The position numbers and the translations under genes are program-made. 64,000 nucleotides of DNA from Talpa occidentalis (lineage: Eukaryota > Chordata > Mammalia > Eulipotyphla > Talpidae), in NCBI RefSeq assembly GCF_014898055.3, contig NW_023601322.1:74428740-74492739 (forward strand), given 5' to 3'. A model generated the notes under the pieces. The model was not told the DNA's origin and ran no database searches. It saw nothing but the letters and a program-made list of their open reading frames with translations. This document shows positions 22,913 to 31,065 of the stretch, in pieces. Positions within the stretch are counted from its first letter, which is position 1. The number at the start of each line of letters is the position of its first letter.

Positions 22913-22922
22913 GGGGAATCCC
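22913..22922 (+). promoter_or_regulatory. NF-kappa-B site of the IRF1 promoter
   Basis: GGGGAATCCC is a perfect palindromic-type kappa-B site about 45 bp upstream of the inferred start. It matches the known site that gives TNF and IFN-gamma/TNF synergy at IRF1. Confidence 0.92.
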
Positions 22923-22960
22923 GCTAAGTGTTTAGATTTCTTCGCCGCGCCGCTGCCCCG

Positions 22961-23189
22961 GCAGAGCGCGCCACTCCTTCGTCGAGGCAGGACGTGCGCC
23001 CGAGCCCCGCCGAGCAGAGGCCAGCGGGAGCCGTGCCCAGCCCAGGCAGCCGTGCCCAGCGGCCCCGCGCCTCGGGCATCCTCTGGCCTCTCCACGCTCC
23101 CACTCGCAGTCGCGTTCCCCGCGCGGGCACAGCATCCAGCTCCGCGCCGAGACCCTCGTGCGCCGCCGCCGAGCGCACCCGCTGCAGAG
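22961..23189 (+). other. IRF1: IRF1 exon 1 (5'UTR, noncoding)
   Basis: GC-rich leader that matches the known IRF1 first exon in order and content (GCCACTCCTT, GACGTGCGCCCGAGCCCCGC, GAGCCGTGCCCAG). It ends in CTGCAGAG before a GTGAGC donor at 23190. The start at about 22961 is inferred from the spacing of the promoter elements (GAS about 125 bp and kappa-B about 45 bp upstream). The exact transcription start is not visible, and no TATA box is seen. The exon contains no ATG in good context that would preclude translation from exon 2. Confidence 0.85.
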
Positions 23190-24186
23190 GTGAGCCCGCC
23201 TTCGTCGCGGGGGGTGGGATCGGTAGCCGGCGGCGTCGAACAAAGGCGGACGGGGCTCCAGGAAGTGGGGGCCGAAAACCCCAGCTCGGACACTCGCGGG
23301 CGGCCGGCGTTCCCCGGGCGCCGGCGCGGGCTCGGGAGGGCGCTGAAGGCGCAGCGAGCGGCGGCGCGGGGCGGGCGGATCGCGCCGTGGACCGCCCACC
23401 CGGCGGAGGCTGGGCTGCCGGCGCCCGGCCGCTTTCGCAGATCTGTGTGCGCGAAGCTTCGGGGGCCTCTGGGCGGCCGGGTGTGTTTATTGCGCGCATC
23501 CACCAGCCGTGCCCTGGACGCTCGCGTACCCCCGCGGACTGGTTTTCAGCGCTCCCAGCTCCGTGTCCAGGCCGCAGGTTTCGCGGTGTCTATCCGTGGT
23601 GGGAGCTCGCTAATCTGGGGTGCGGGAGGTGGCGCCACAGGTGTTCCTCGGGCCACTTAGCTGGAGGAGGCAGACCGAAGGGTAGCTCCTGGCCTCTGCA
23701 CTGTGCTTGTTACGGAGGTGGAACAAGTGGGGTGGGAGGGGGCAGGTTGTCCAGGGTGAAGGGTGACTGCTCGCCTTAGGGAAGGTGCACAGCTCGTGGC
23801 CAGGTGCGGACATATCTTGACATCAATGGAAAAAAGCCCTTCCCTTCCCTAGGAATTTTAATTTGGGGAGAAGTTCTGGTCTTAAGATATCCGTGCAGTT
23901 TTTTGTTTTTCCTGCACGCAAATCCCGAAGCCATTACTTGCGTGCCTGTCTCCTCCCAGCTCTGTCTAGGAGGGGTGAGGGAAGGGCAGAAGTGTTTTCT
24001 CCCAAGATGCTGAAAAGGTTTGGAGGGCAGTTTTGTTGCAGTGACTGTCCCCAGCCCCCTTGGTTGTAGTACCTGGTACCTGGCTGAGGGCGGGGAGGTC
24101 ATTTGAGTGATCTGGAGTGGGGCGAGATAGTGATCAGGGGCTACTCAACAAAATCCAAACAGGAACCTTCTGTCTTCTCTTTACAG

Positions 24187-24278
24187 CCAACATGCCCATC
24201 ACTCGGATGCGCATGAGACCCTGGCTAGAGATGCAGATTAATTCCAACCAAATTCCAGGGCTGATCTGGATTAATAAA
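24187..24278 (+). CDS. IRF1: IRF1 exon 2 (codons 1-29, start codon)
   Basis: Acceptor TTTACAG ends at 24186. The exon opens CCAAC then ATG at 24192, and encodes residues 1-29 including W11 and W26 of the DNA-binding domain. Donor GTGAGTG at 24279, phase 0. The preceding intron 1 is 997 bp. Confidence 0.97.
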
Positions 24279-27200
24279 GTGAGTGCAATTCTTTGGGTTT
24301 TTCTCCCATTATTTTAACCCATATTCTTTGGGGGACCAAAGTTTCAGATGCAGCTCAAAAAGGGAAGTAATAAGGGCAGGCAGATGTGTTTCCCACTGGG
24401 TCCAACATGCAGGGAGTGTGCACTTGCCCTACTTGGCTTCCTTCCTTTGGAGGTATAGACATGGCACTCTCCTGAGCGCACTGACTGAGCAGCAAGACCC
24501 CCAGTATCTGGACAGGTGGAGTTCTGGTTTCTCCTGAGAGGGGACCTCTCAACAAACACTAAATCCTGCAGGGCTTCAGTTAGAGAAGTAAATGCTACTG
24601 GCAGGAAGGTGGCTGGCTTAGCAGTAATTAACCTTGCACCAGCTTCCCTGGCCCCAGGAAGCCTCTTGCTGGTGCACAAAGGACAACACAAACCCCACAG
24701 ACTTAGTAGTAATTATAACAAATAATTATATAAATGAACATATTAATTAGAATAATTAATATTTGTTCAAATAATTTATAATAGTTAACTATAAAGTAAC
24801 TACAAAAGTAACTTCGCTTACTGTTACATTCATTGTAAGCAAATGTTATTTATGTTGTATCAATTAATCCTCAAAATAGCCCTGTGAGGTATGTCCTCTT
24901 AATATCGCCACTTGTAGATAAGGAAGCTAAGACATAAAAGATACATACTGAGACACAAAGAGAGGTAACACCAAGATTGAAACTTGAGTATTCTGACTGA
25001 GAAATTCATACTGTTAAACCGCCAGGGACGAAAACAGTGAGGCCTCACTTTTTCTATTTGTCACTGTTTTTTCATTTCACAGAAAATAGTGAGAGGCAGA
25101 GAGGTACAGTGCTAGGGTCACATAGGTTGTCAGCTCCCAGGTCTGGCCCACTACTCCCTCAAGAGTATGGCCAGGACTCTCTGTGAAGGAACCCGAGGTC
25201 CTAGGTATCCTGAGCAGGCCAGTCTAATGGACAGTTTTCACTTGTCTTGGTGCTGACAAGCCTGAGGGAAGCCTCCCAGGCTGGTCTTATGGGCCTCAGC
25301 ACATGTGTAAGAATCAGAGGGAGGTCTTGGCTACATTGATGGGCACTGCTTATCAGAACCCCAAGCCCCTTCTGTGAGATCAGAAAGATAGAACAGCCTG
25401 TTTAAGCTAATCTCAGGATGGGTCAACGCAAGCCAGATGTCAGGGTGAAAAGGGGAAGCGGCCTTTTCCCAGACCTGGGGGGCTGGGTGGACTCACGCTC
25501 AGGGTCTGTGGTCTTTGAGCTGACATTACCTTGTGTGTGTGTGCTGTTCAGGAGGAGATGATCTTCCAGATCCCATGGAAGCATGCAGCCAAGCATGGCT
25601 GGGACATTAATAAGGATGCCTGTCTGTTCCGGAGCTGGGCCATTCACACAGGTGTGTACCCCAGACTCCTGCCCAGGAGGGGGCAGGGAAGGAACAAGGA
25701 GAGTCACTTGAGACTCTTCATTGGATTCCCTGAGTTCCTTGAGAAGATGTGTAGAATTTGGGGGTGGGCAGGGAGACAGACCTATATTTCTGAGGATAGG
25801 GTCCATCATTTCAACAGGTTCTTAAAGGAATTTGTAAAGCCCAAATCTCAGAAATTATGGCTTCAGGGAGTTTATGGTTCAGTTAAAATTACCCCAGACA
25901 AAAACAGCAGTGAAAAACAGCTCTGAGCCAGGACACTGAAAGAGAGCCATGCCATCCTTTTTCTTGACGCTGACCAAGATCCTTGGCCCAAGGCCAGTCT
26001 GGTTGGCAGCCTCCTTGAATCCTTGAGGGATGAAGCTCTTGGCCCTTTTCAGACCATTCAGCCAACTTATGAGTAACTGTTCTGTGAGGCCCACTCTGTG
26101 CTCACTCAAGTTTAGAAATAATAGATAAGCCCCGTTCCCTACCCACTGCCTGCGTACAATTAAGCAAGGAGACAGGATATGGCCAGGTTCAAAGATGGCG
26201 TACTTATGGTCGTTGGACCCACCAGTGCTTCAAATTGTGCCCTTCAGCAAGGCCTGCTGGATGTGTTTGAGCCATGCCTAGGCATTTGAGAAGTCCTGGG
26301 ACTCAGGGCCTGCAGTGTTGCCCTGCTGGTTTGACCAGAAGCTGTCTAGTAGCATGAGAACTCAGGGAAACCCTTGCCTTCCTCCCAGGCCAGGGGGCAG
26401 CTGAGGATCCCTGCTATGGCCCTGACAATCCCCTTCACTGTCCTGTCCACTAGGCCGATACAAAGCAGGGGAGAAGGAGCCAGATCCCAAGACGTGGAAG
26501 GCCAACTTCCGCTGTGCCATGAACTCCCTGCCAGACATTGAGGAGGTGAAGGACCAGAGCAGGAACAAGGGCAGCTCAGCCGTGCGGGTGTATAGGATGC
26601 TCCCGCCCCTCACGAAGAACCAGCGGAAAGGTATCCAAAGGCTCTGGATCCTTGGGAAGCCCTCCGGGAGGAAGGCGGGGGGAAGCAGGGCAGCTGGGGT
26701 GACATCCCTCTACCAAGGCTGATAACCTGTCTCTCCCACAGAGAGAAAGTCCAAGTCCAGCCGAGACACTAAGAGCAAGGCCAAGAGGAAGGTGAGTGTG
26801 TCCTGAGCAGTGGGCCTTTGGTCCCCTGTGAGTCAGGGTGAGCAAGCCTGGCCTAAGCTGCTCTCTCCCTCCACAGTCATGTGGCGACTCCAGCCCGGAT
26901 ACCTTCTCTGATGGACTCAGCAGCTCCACCCTGCCCGATGACCACAGTAGCTGCACAGCTCAGGGCTACCTAGGCCAGGACTTGGACGTGGATCGGGCAC
27001 TCACTCCAGGTGAGGTGGGCCGAGCCTGGCAGAGACACATAGGTCAAGTCTTTGGGCCTAAGCAAAGTGTGGGGGCGGTGCTGGGTGGTTTACAAACTAA
27101 GGAAGCATACACCTGACCTGTGGTTTCTGCTGTCCTGAAGCGCTGTCACCGTGTGTCAGTAGCACTCTCCCCGAATGGCACATGCCCATGGATATTGTGC

Positions 27201-29595
27201 CGGACAGCACCAGTGACCTGTACAACTTCCAGGTGTCACCCATGGCCTCTACCTCTGAAGGTTTGTGCTCCTACCTGACTGTCTGGGTCCTGGGAGGGGC
27301 TTCTTGAGGGAGAAAGGATGCTCAGAACTCCACTTGGCACTAGGGTGATTGAGCTAGGCATTACCCACTCACAGAACCATAGGGATGGCAAGTCACTGGG
27401 ATGCCAGGAAGCAGTTGAGAGTGGGCTACGGGTTTGTGGTGGGCTGGAGAGAGGAGGGAAGGGGTCAGGAGCTGCATTTTGGTTTAAGGTTGCTGGTTCT
27501 CCTGGCTCCTCTGCAGCCCAGTCTCTGAGGATGGGTCAGTGGGGTGCAAGGAGGGGAGAGGCATGACTTCATGGTTTGGGAGGCTGAGTCACCATGCAAT
27601 ATCCTGTTCTGAAATCTCCATGGCAGGCAGATGTCCGCTGGGAGTGTGTTGTGTGTGTGTCTGTGTCTGTGTGTGTGTGAAGTGAGAGAGAGACGGGTAG
27701 GGGACCTGTGTGACTGGGACTGCAAGGATGACTGCCAACCAGTGTCTCTGCTCTTCCCCATTCACAGTTGCAACAGACGAGGATGAGGAAGGAAAGTTAC
27801 CTGAGGATATCATGAAGGTAAAGCCCCTTCCTCCCTGTACATTCTTTTAAAGTGGCTGCTGCTCAGTGAGAGCTTCCAAATTGGACACTAGACAGAGAGC
27901 TGCTGCCATCACCTGGCTGCCTGAATAGTCCCACAAGTGTCAAATACCACACCTATGTGGCTGGGGACCACTGCCCACCTTGGCTGGTGGGAAAGACACT
28001 GCAGTGAAGACAGGAGCGAGGGCTGGTCTCTGACAGGCTTCCCTGAAGCAGGCCTCAGACAGCTTTGAGTCAGCCACCATCAGCCCCGGGTCCCTGGCCC
28101 ATGTCCTCCGCCCCAACATGCCCAGCCCTGCTAGTTTGGGAAGTGCACATCAGGTTTCAATAATCAGCCTTGGGGATCTAAAATATTATGGCTTTTTTTT
28201 TTTAAAGAGCAAATTATCCTCCAGGCTTTTTTTACTGCTTCAGTTTTAAAAGTGAATACGAAAAAGTTTTCACAGTAATTGTAACCCAGATTCTGCTCCA
28301 TCAGAAAATTGAGATATGGATACAGTTCCTTGTTGCTAGCTTTTCTGGCTGTCTTTTTTTTGACTGACCACACTGTGGCTTTAAACCACACTCCTAGTGG
28401 CATGTTCTTACCCGTTTGAGGGGGAAAGAAGTCTTGGAGATACTATGCCTGCGGGTGGATGTAGGAGTGTGGGGCAGGGAGACCCTCGTGGGGAAAGTAA
28501 GTTGAGAACTGTTCTGCCTCCCACTCCCAGGCCCTGTCCTAACTGTACTCTATGCCTGTAGCCACCTGAGAATGTGAAAATGGCCAAGAGTGTGAGCCCG
28601 GCCAGGAAGCTTTTGCTCACTGAGGGCAGGGATGCAGGGTAGATCTGCCGTGGAGATGAGCTCAGTTGATGTCTATTCCTCTGTTCACAGCTCTTGGAGC
28701 AGTCTGAGTGGCAGCCCACAAACGTGGATGGGAAGGGGTACCTGCTCAATGAACCTGGTATCCAGCCCACCTCTGTGTATGACTTCAACTGCAAGGAGGA
28801 ACCTGAAGTTGACAGCCCTGGGGGTGAGAATCCCCTGGAACCATAAGATTTTTCAGAGAAAGGACAACCATGGCAGTGCTGGGAAAGGCTTAGGGACAGG
28901 GCCAGGGAGCAGCAGAAGTAAAGCTGCTTCTTTTTTTTTTTTTAAAAAAAGATTTATTTATTTATGCATACAAGAGCTGGGGTACAGGCCAGAGATGAGG
29001 CGGGGTGAGAGGATTCACCAGGGACAGTGGAGAACAGAACAGGCAGATTGACCGAAGCACACTGCTGAGGGGAGCAGCAGGCGACAAAGGAGAGGTCTGC
29101 TTTACCATGTGGGTTGCTCCCTGGCCAGCTGGGGATCAAACTCGTGCTGCTGAGACTGCGGATTGCTTCATAGTGCGGTGCTTAACCCCTTGCGCCACCA
29201 GGGAGGCCCTTCTTCTTCTTTTTTTAAAGTATATTTATATATATTTCATAAGAAGTAAAGCTTCTTAAACCCGTCTGGGGTGTGGAAATCTCATGGAGTA
29301 GCTGCTGCTCCCATGCCTTCAGGTTGGCATAAAGATGAAGCGGGCTTGCTGTGGGGTGGATGGCAGAGGCTGTTGTGTCTGTGGCTTTCAGATATAGGAC
29401 TAGGGGAATGGAGAGAGAACATATTCGCCTTCACTCCCCTCTTCACACCTCCTTTTTTAACATTTTTTAGGGGATATTGGGATGAACCTACAACGCGTCT
29501 TCACAGATCTGAAGAACATGGAACCCAACTGGCTGGAGAACGTGCTGCCCCCAGTCAGGCTGCCTTCTATCCAGGCCATTCCTTGTGCGCCATAG
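24192..29595 (+). CDS. IRF1: Interferon regulatory factor 1 (IRF-1), complete 9-exon coding region
   Basis: Transcription factor induced by interferons that binds GAAA-type IRF elements/ISREs in the nucleus and activates interferon-stimulated, antigen-presentation and tumour-suppressor genes. Seen here: coding exons 24192-24278, 25552-25651, 26454-26630, 26742-26791, 26877-27009, 27141-27260, 27768-27817, 28691-28823 and 29471-29595 join in phase to 975 nt, that is 324 residues (human 325). The N-terminal DNA-binding domain (about residues 1-113) has tryptophans 11, 26, 38, 46 and 58 at the family positions, and recognition-helix residues R82, C83, N86 and S87. A basic Lys/Arg-rich nuclear localisation stretch lies around 117-138. 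An acidic/Ser-rich middle region follows ([12 protein letters not shown] near 225-236), and the C-terminus ends in [10 protein letters not shown]. The start ATG lies 5 nt into exon 2 (CCAACATGC). Compared with human there are single-residue gains and losses in the middle, and the C-terminal LxxLL reads LENVL at 305-309. Known family biology; identity is certain. Confidence 0.98.
24700..24830. repeat. AT-rich imperfect palindromes in IRF1 intron 2
   Basis: About 130 bp almost devoid of G and C, with nested inverted repeats (TATTAATTAGAATAATTAATA-like, near 24748). It could form cruciforms or be a degraded DNA-transposon end. Confidence 0.4.
24835..25025 (-). mobile_element. MIR element in IRF1 intron 2
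   Basis: Reversed MIR with CCTCAAAATAGCCCTGTGAG, then GATAAGGAAGCTAAGAC and AGAGAGGTAACACCAAG. Confidence 0.65.
25552..25651 (+). CDS. IRF1: IRF1 exon 3 (codons 30-63)
   Basis: Acceptor TGCTGTTCAG ends at 25551 after a GT-rich run; donor GTGTGTACC at 25652. The 100-nt exon carries W38, W46 and W58 of the tryptophan cluster. It splits the glycine-63 codon (phase 1). Confidence 0.97.
26454..26630 (+). CDS. IRF1: IRF1 exon 4 (codons 63-122)
   Basis: Acceptor TCCACTAG ends at 26453; donor GTATCC at 26631. The 177-nt exon encodes the rest of the DNA-binding domain, including the recognition helix (NFRCAMNS, residues 80-87) that contacts the GAAA core. The following intron is only 111 bp. Confidence 0.97.
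26742..26791 (+). CDS. IRF1: IRF1 exon 5 (codons 122-138, basic NLS region)
   Basis: A 50-nt exon between acceptor CTCCCACAG (ending 26741) and donor GTGAGTG (26792). It encodes a Lys/Arg/Ser-rich segment ([17 protein letters not shown]) fitting the bipartite nuclear localisation signal known for IRF-1. The next intron is 85 bp. Confidence 0.97.
26877..27009 (+). CDS. IRF1: IRF1 exon 6 (codons 139-183)
   Basis: A 133-nt exon (acceptor CCTCCACAG, donor GTGAGG at 27010), encoding the Ser/Asp-rich central region [20 protein letters not shown]. Compared with human the segment [13 protein letters not shown] has one extra residue. This is the least conserved part of the protein. Confidence 0.96.
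27141..27260 (+). CDS. IRF1: IRF1 exon 7 (codons 183-223)
   Basis: A 120-nt exon; acceptor GTCCTGAAG ends at 27140, a polypyrimidine-poor acceptor with an AAG rather than CAG end; donor GTTTGT at 27261. It encodes the start of the IRF-1/IRF-2 type association region ([16 protein letters not shown]). Read-through of both junctions is in phase and matches IRF-1, so the call is firm despite the weak acceptor. Confidence 0.95.
27644..27680. repeat. (GT)n microsatellite in IRF1 intron 7
   Basis: Interrupted TG repeat of about 35 bp, about 90 bp before exon 8. Confidence 0.8.
27768..27817 (+). CDS. IRF1: IRF1 exon 8 (codons 223-239, acidic)
   Basis: A 50-nt exon with acceptor CCATTCACAG (ending 27767) and donor GTAAAG (27818). 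It encodes the acidic patch [16 protein letters not shown]. It ends in phase 0. Confidence 0.96.
28691..28823 (+). CDS. IRF1: IRF1 exon 9 (codons 240-284)
   Basis: A 133-nt exon, acceptor CTGTTCACAG, donor GTGAGAA at 28824. It encodes [20 protein letters not shown] through [12 protein letters not shown]. One residue is missing relative to human (YDF for YGDF), which together with changes in exons 6-7 gives 324 rather than 325 residues. Confidence 0.96.
28931..29208 (-). mobile_element. tRNA-derived SINE copy 12, in IRF1 intron 9
   Basis: Reversed SINE in antisense orientation inside intron 9, ending about 260 bp before the exon 10 acceptor. It is the only SINE inside the gene. The reversed tail gives an oligo-T run that could mimic a polypyrimidine tract on the sense strand, but no IRF1-disrupting exon is evident. 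Confidence 0.93.
29471..29595 (+). CDS. IRF1: IRF1 exon 10, coding part (codons 284-324, stop)
   Basis: Acceptor CATTTTTTAG ends at 29470. The 125 nt encode the C-terminal enhancer domain and the stop TAG at 29593-29595. The terminal residues [11 protein letters not shown] are invariant in known IRF-1 proteins, but the upstream LxxLL-type motif reads L-E-N-V-L. Confidence 0.96.
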
Positions 29596-30251
29596 CTGGG
29601 CCCCCCTACACTCCCCTAGGCACGCAGGACCTGGCATCATATTGGCTGTGGTGCAGAGAAATGGGACTTCGGTGGACCCCCTTGATGTGGCAAAGCCTGT
29701 CTCCACTGCCAAGTGGGGGTGGGGCCTCCCTCTTTGGGTCCATGGCCTTTCAGCCTCTGGCAGGTCAGCTACTGGGCTCATTTTGTGGGATAAAGCTGGC
29801 CCTGCCTCCCTGGAAAACGGGGTTCTGAGGCTGGTGTGTAAGGTGGAGGTCTCAGGAGTCCGCTTCCAGCTTTTCCCTCTGAGTCCAGCTGCCTGCAGAG
29901 GGTCTTGCTGTCGATGAGCTGGTCTGAGGGAAAAGACCAGTGACCTCAGAAAAGCTTAGCACCAACCCCAGGGCTGGCTCTGCACTAAAGACAATTGCAC
30001 TAAGTGAATCCTATTCCAAAGAACTGCCTCCCTTCCCAGCTGAGCCCTGGGGACTGTTCCAAAGCCAGTGAAATGTGAAGGAAAGATGAGGTCCTGTGGG
30101 ACAATGCTCCCTCAGCCTCAGAGGGCTCTGCCCTGCTCCCTGCTCGGGCTGAGGGGCTTGGGAAAAAACATGGCACTTTTTCTTGTGGACCTTGCCACAC
30201 TTTTGATCAAAGGTGTACACTAACATTTCCCCCCAACCTCTTGGCCTTCTC

Positions 30252-30260
30252 ATTTATTTA
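30252..30260 (+). promoter_or_regulatory. AU-rich element in the IRF1 3'UTR
   Basis: Overlapping AUUUA pentamers (ATTTATTTA) in an otherwise GC-rich 3'UTR; a candidate instability element, consistent with the short-lived IRF1 mRNA. Confidence 0.55.
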
Positions 30261-30409
30261 TACAGTGCCTTGCCCTGCGCCCACCCACCCCCTCAGGCCC
30301 CAGCAGCCTTCAACAGGCCCAGGGAGGGAAGTGTGAGCGCCTTGGTGTGACTTACAATTGGAAATTCAATCTAACCACTAAGTCATATGTGACCATATAT
30401 GTACATGTG

Positions 30410-30417
30410 TGTAAATA
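30410..30417 (+). promoter_or_regulatory. Pumilio-type response element in the IRF1 3'UTR
   Basis: TGTAAATA equals the consensus UGUANAUA in RNA. It lies 16 nt before the inferred polyadenylation signal. Function is inferred from the motif only. Confidence 0.5.
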
Positions 30418-30433
30418 TATACATTCGTCTTTT

Positions 30434-30439
30434 TATAAA
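30434..30439 (+). terminator. Probable IRF1 polyadenylation signal (TATAAA variant)
   Basis: TATAAA sits about 15-20 nt before a G/U-rich tract (AGGGGGTGTGGCC, then a T-run) typical of a downstream cleavage element. No canonical AATAAA occurs between the stop codon and this point, so a variant hexamer is required. Confidence 0.6.
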
Positions 30440-30904
30440 ACATTGTTTATAAGGGGGTGTGGCCTTTTATTTAGAGAGAAACTAGGTGGTTTTACTTTTT
30501 GTAAAAACATGCTGATGGACTCATTCTTGGCATCCTGCCTGAGCTTGACTTTGGGGTGAACAAAATCCTATTGCAAAATCCTTTGAATTATGTTCATGGA
30601 GGAGATGGCAGGAACAGTCACTGCATAGGATATGCTTGTGCAAACACAGCCACTTGTCTGTGGCTTTACAGCCAGGGCTCTGGGCTGAATTTGGATTCCT
30701 GGGACCTAGGGAGTATTAGGTTTTGAGTTTTTCTGAGGAATGTGCCATAGACTAGATGTCCCGCCAAACTGTAGCGCATGTGTACTCAGGTGCTAGTCCA
30801 AAAAGTTAACAATTGATACAGCACAGTCACAGCAATTAAAACAGATGTCAGCCCCCAAAAGGTCCGGCAGCCTGCTGTGTGAGACATTATTTGCTGTCCA
30901 ATTT

Positions 30905-31065
30905 CTGTGGTGATGAAAACATTCTCTCTGTCCAATACAGTAGGTGCTGGCTTAGTCCTACTGAGTACTTGAAATGTGGCCAGTCTGAATGTTAAATTTT
31001 CTTTAATTAAGGTTTAAATCGCCACATATGGCCTGTGGCTAGCATCTTGAACAGTACGGGTAGGT
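30905..31065. mobile_element. Palindromic DNA-transposon relic
   Basis: Inverted arms around an AT-rich centre (ACTTGAAATGTGGCCAG on one side, CACATATGGCCTGTGGCTAG on the other), the layout of a mammalian hAT-like non-autonomous element. Family not assigned. Confidence 0.55.

Larger units (their letters stand above)
22690..23660. promoter_or_regulatory. IRF1: IRF1 promoter CpG island
   Basis: Dense CpG and GC content with an abrupt boundary on both sides, covering the promoter, exon 1 and the first part of intron 1. TATA-less with a GC box and CCAAT box, as known for IRF1. Long open frames on both strands here reflect base composition, not genes. Confidence 0.92.
29596..30455 (+). other. IRF1: IRF1 3' untranslated region
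   Basis: About 860 nt after the stop codon, similar in length to the known short IRF1 3'UTR. It holds an AU-rich element ATTTATTTA at 30252-30260 and a Pumilio-type TGTAAATA at 30410-30417. Both fit a short-lived, inducible mRNA. The end is inferred from the TATAAA signal and the GT-rich tract that follows. A longer form ending downstream cannot be excluded (ATTAAA near 30835). Confidence 0.8.

Noticed and set aside
22652..23779. Open frames of 190-317 codons across the IRF1 promoter and exon 1
   Set aside because: Same composition effect; the region is the known 5'UTR and promoter.
29280..29917. 182- and 110-codon open frames over the last IRF1 exon
   Set aside because: Out-of-frame readings of exon 10 and the 3'UTR.
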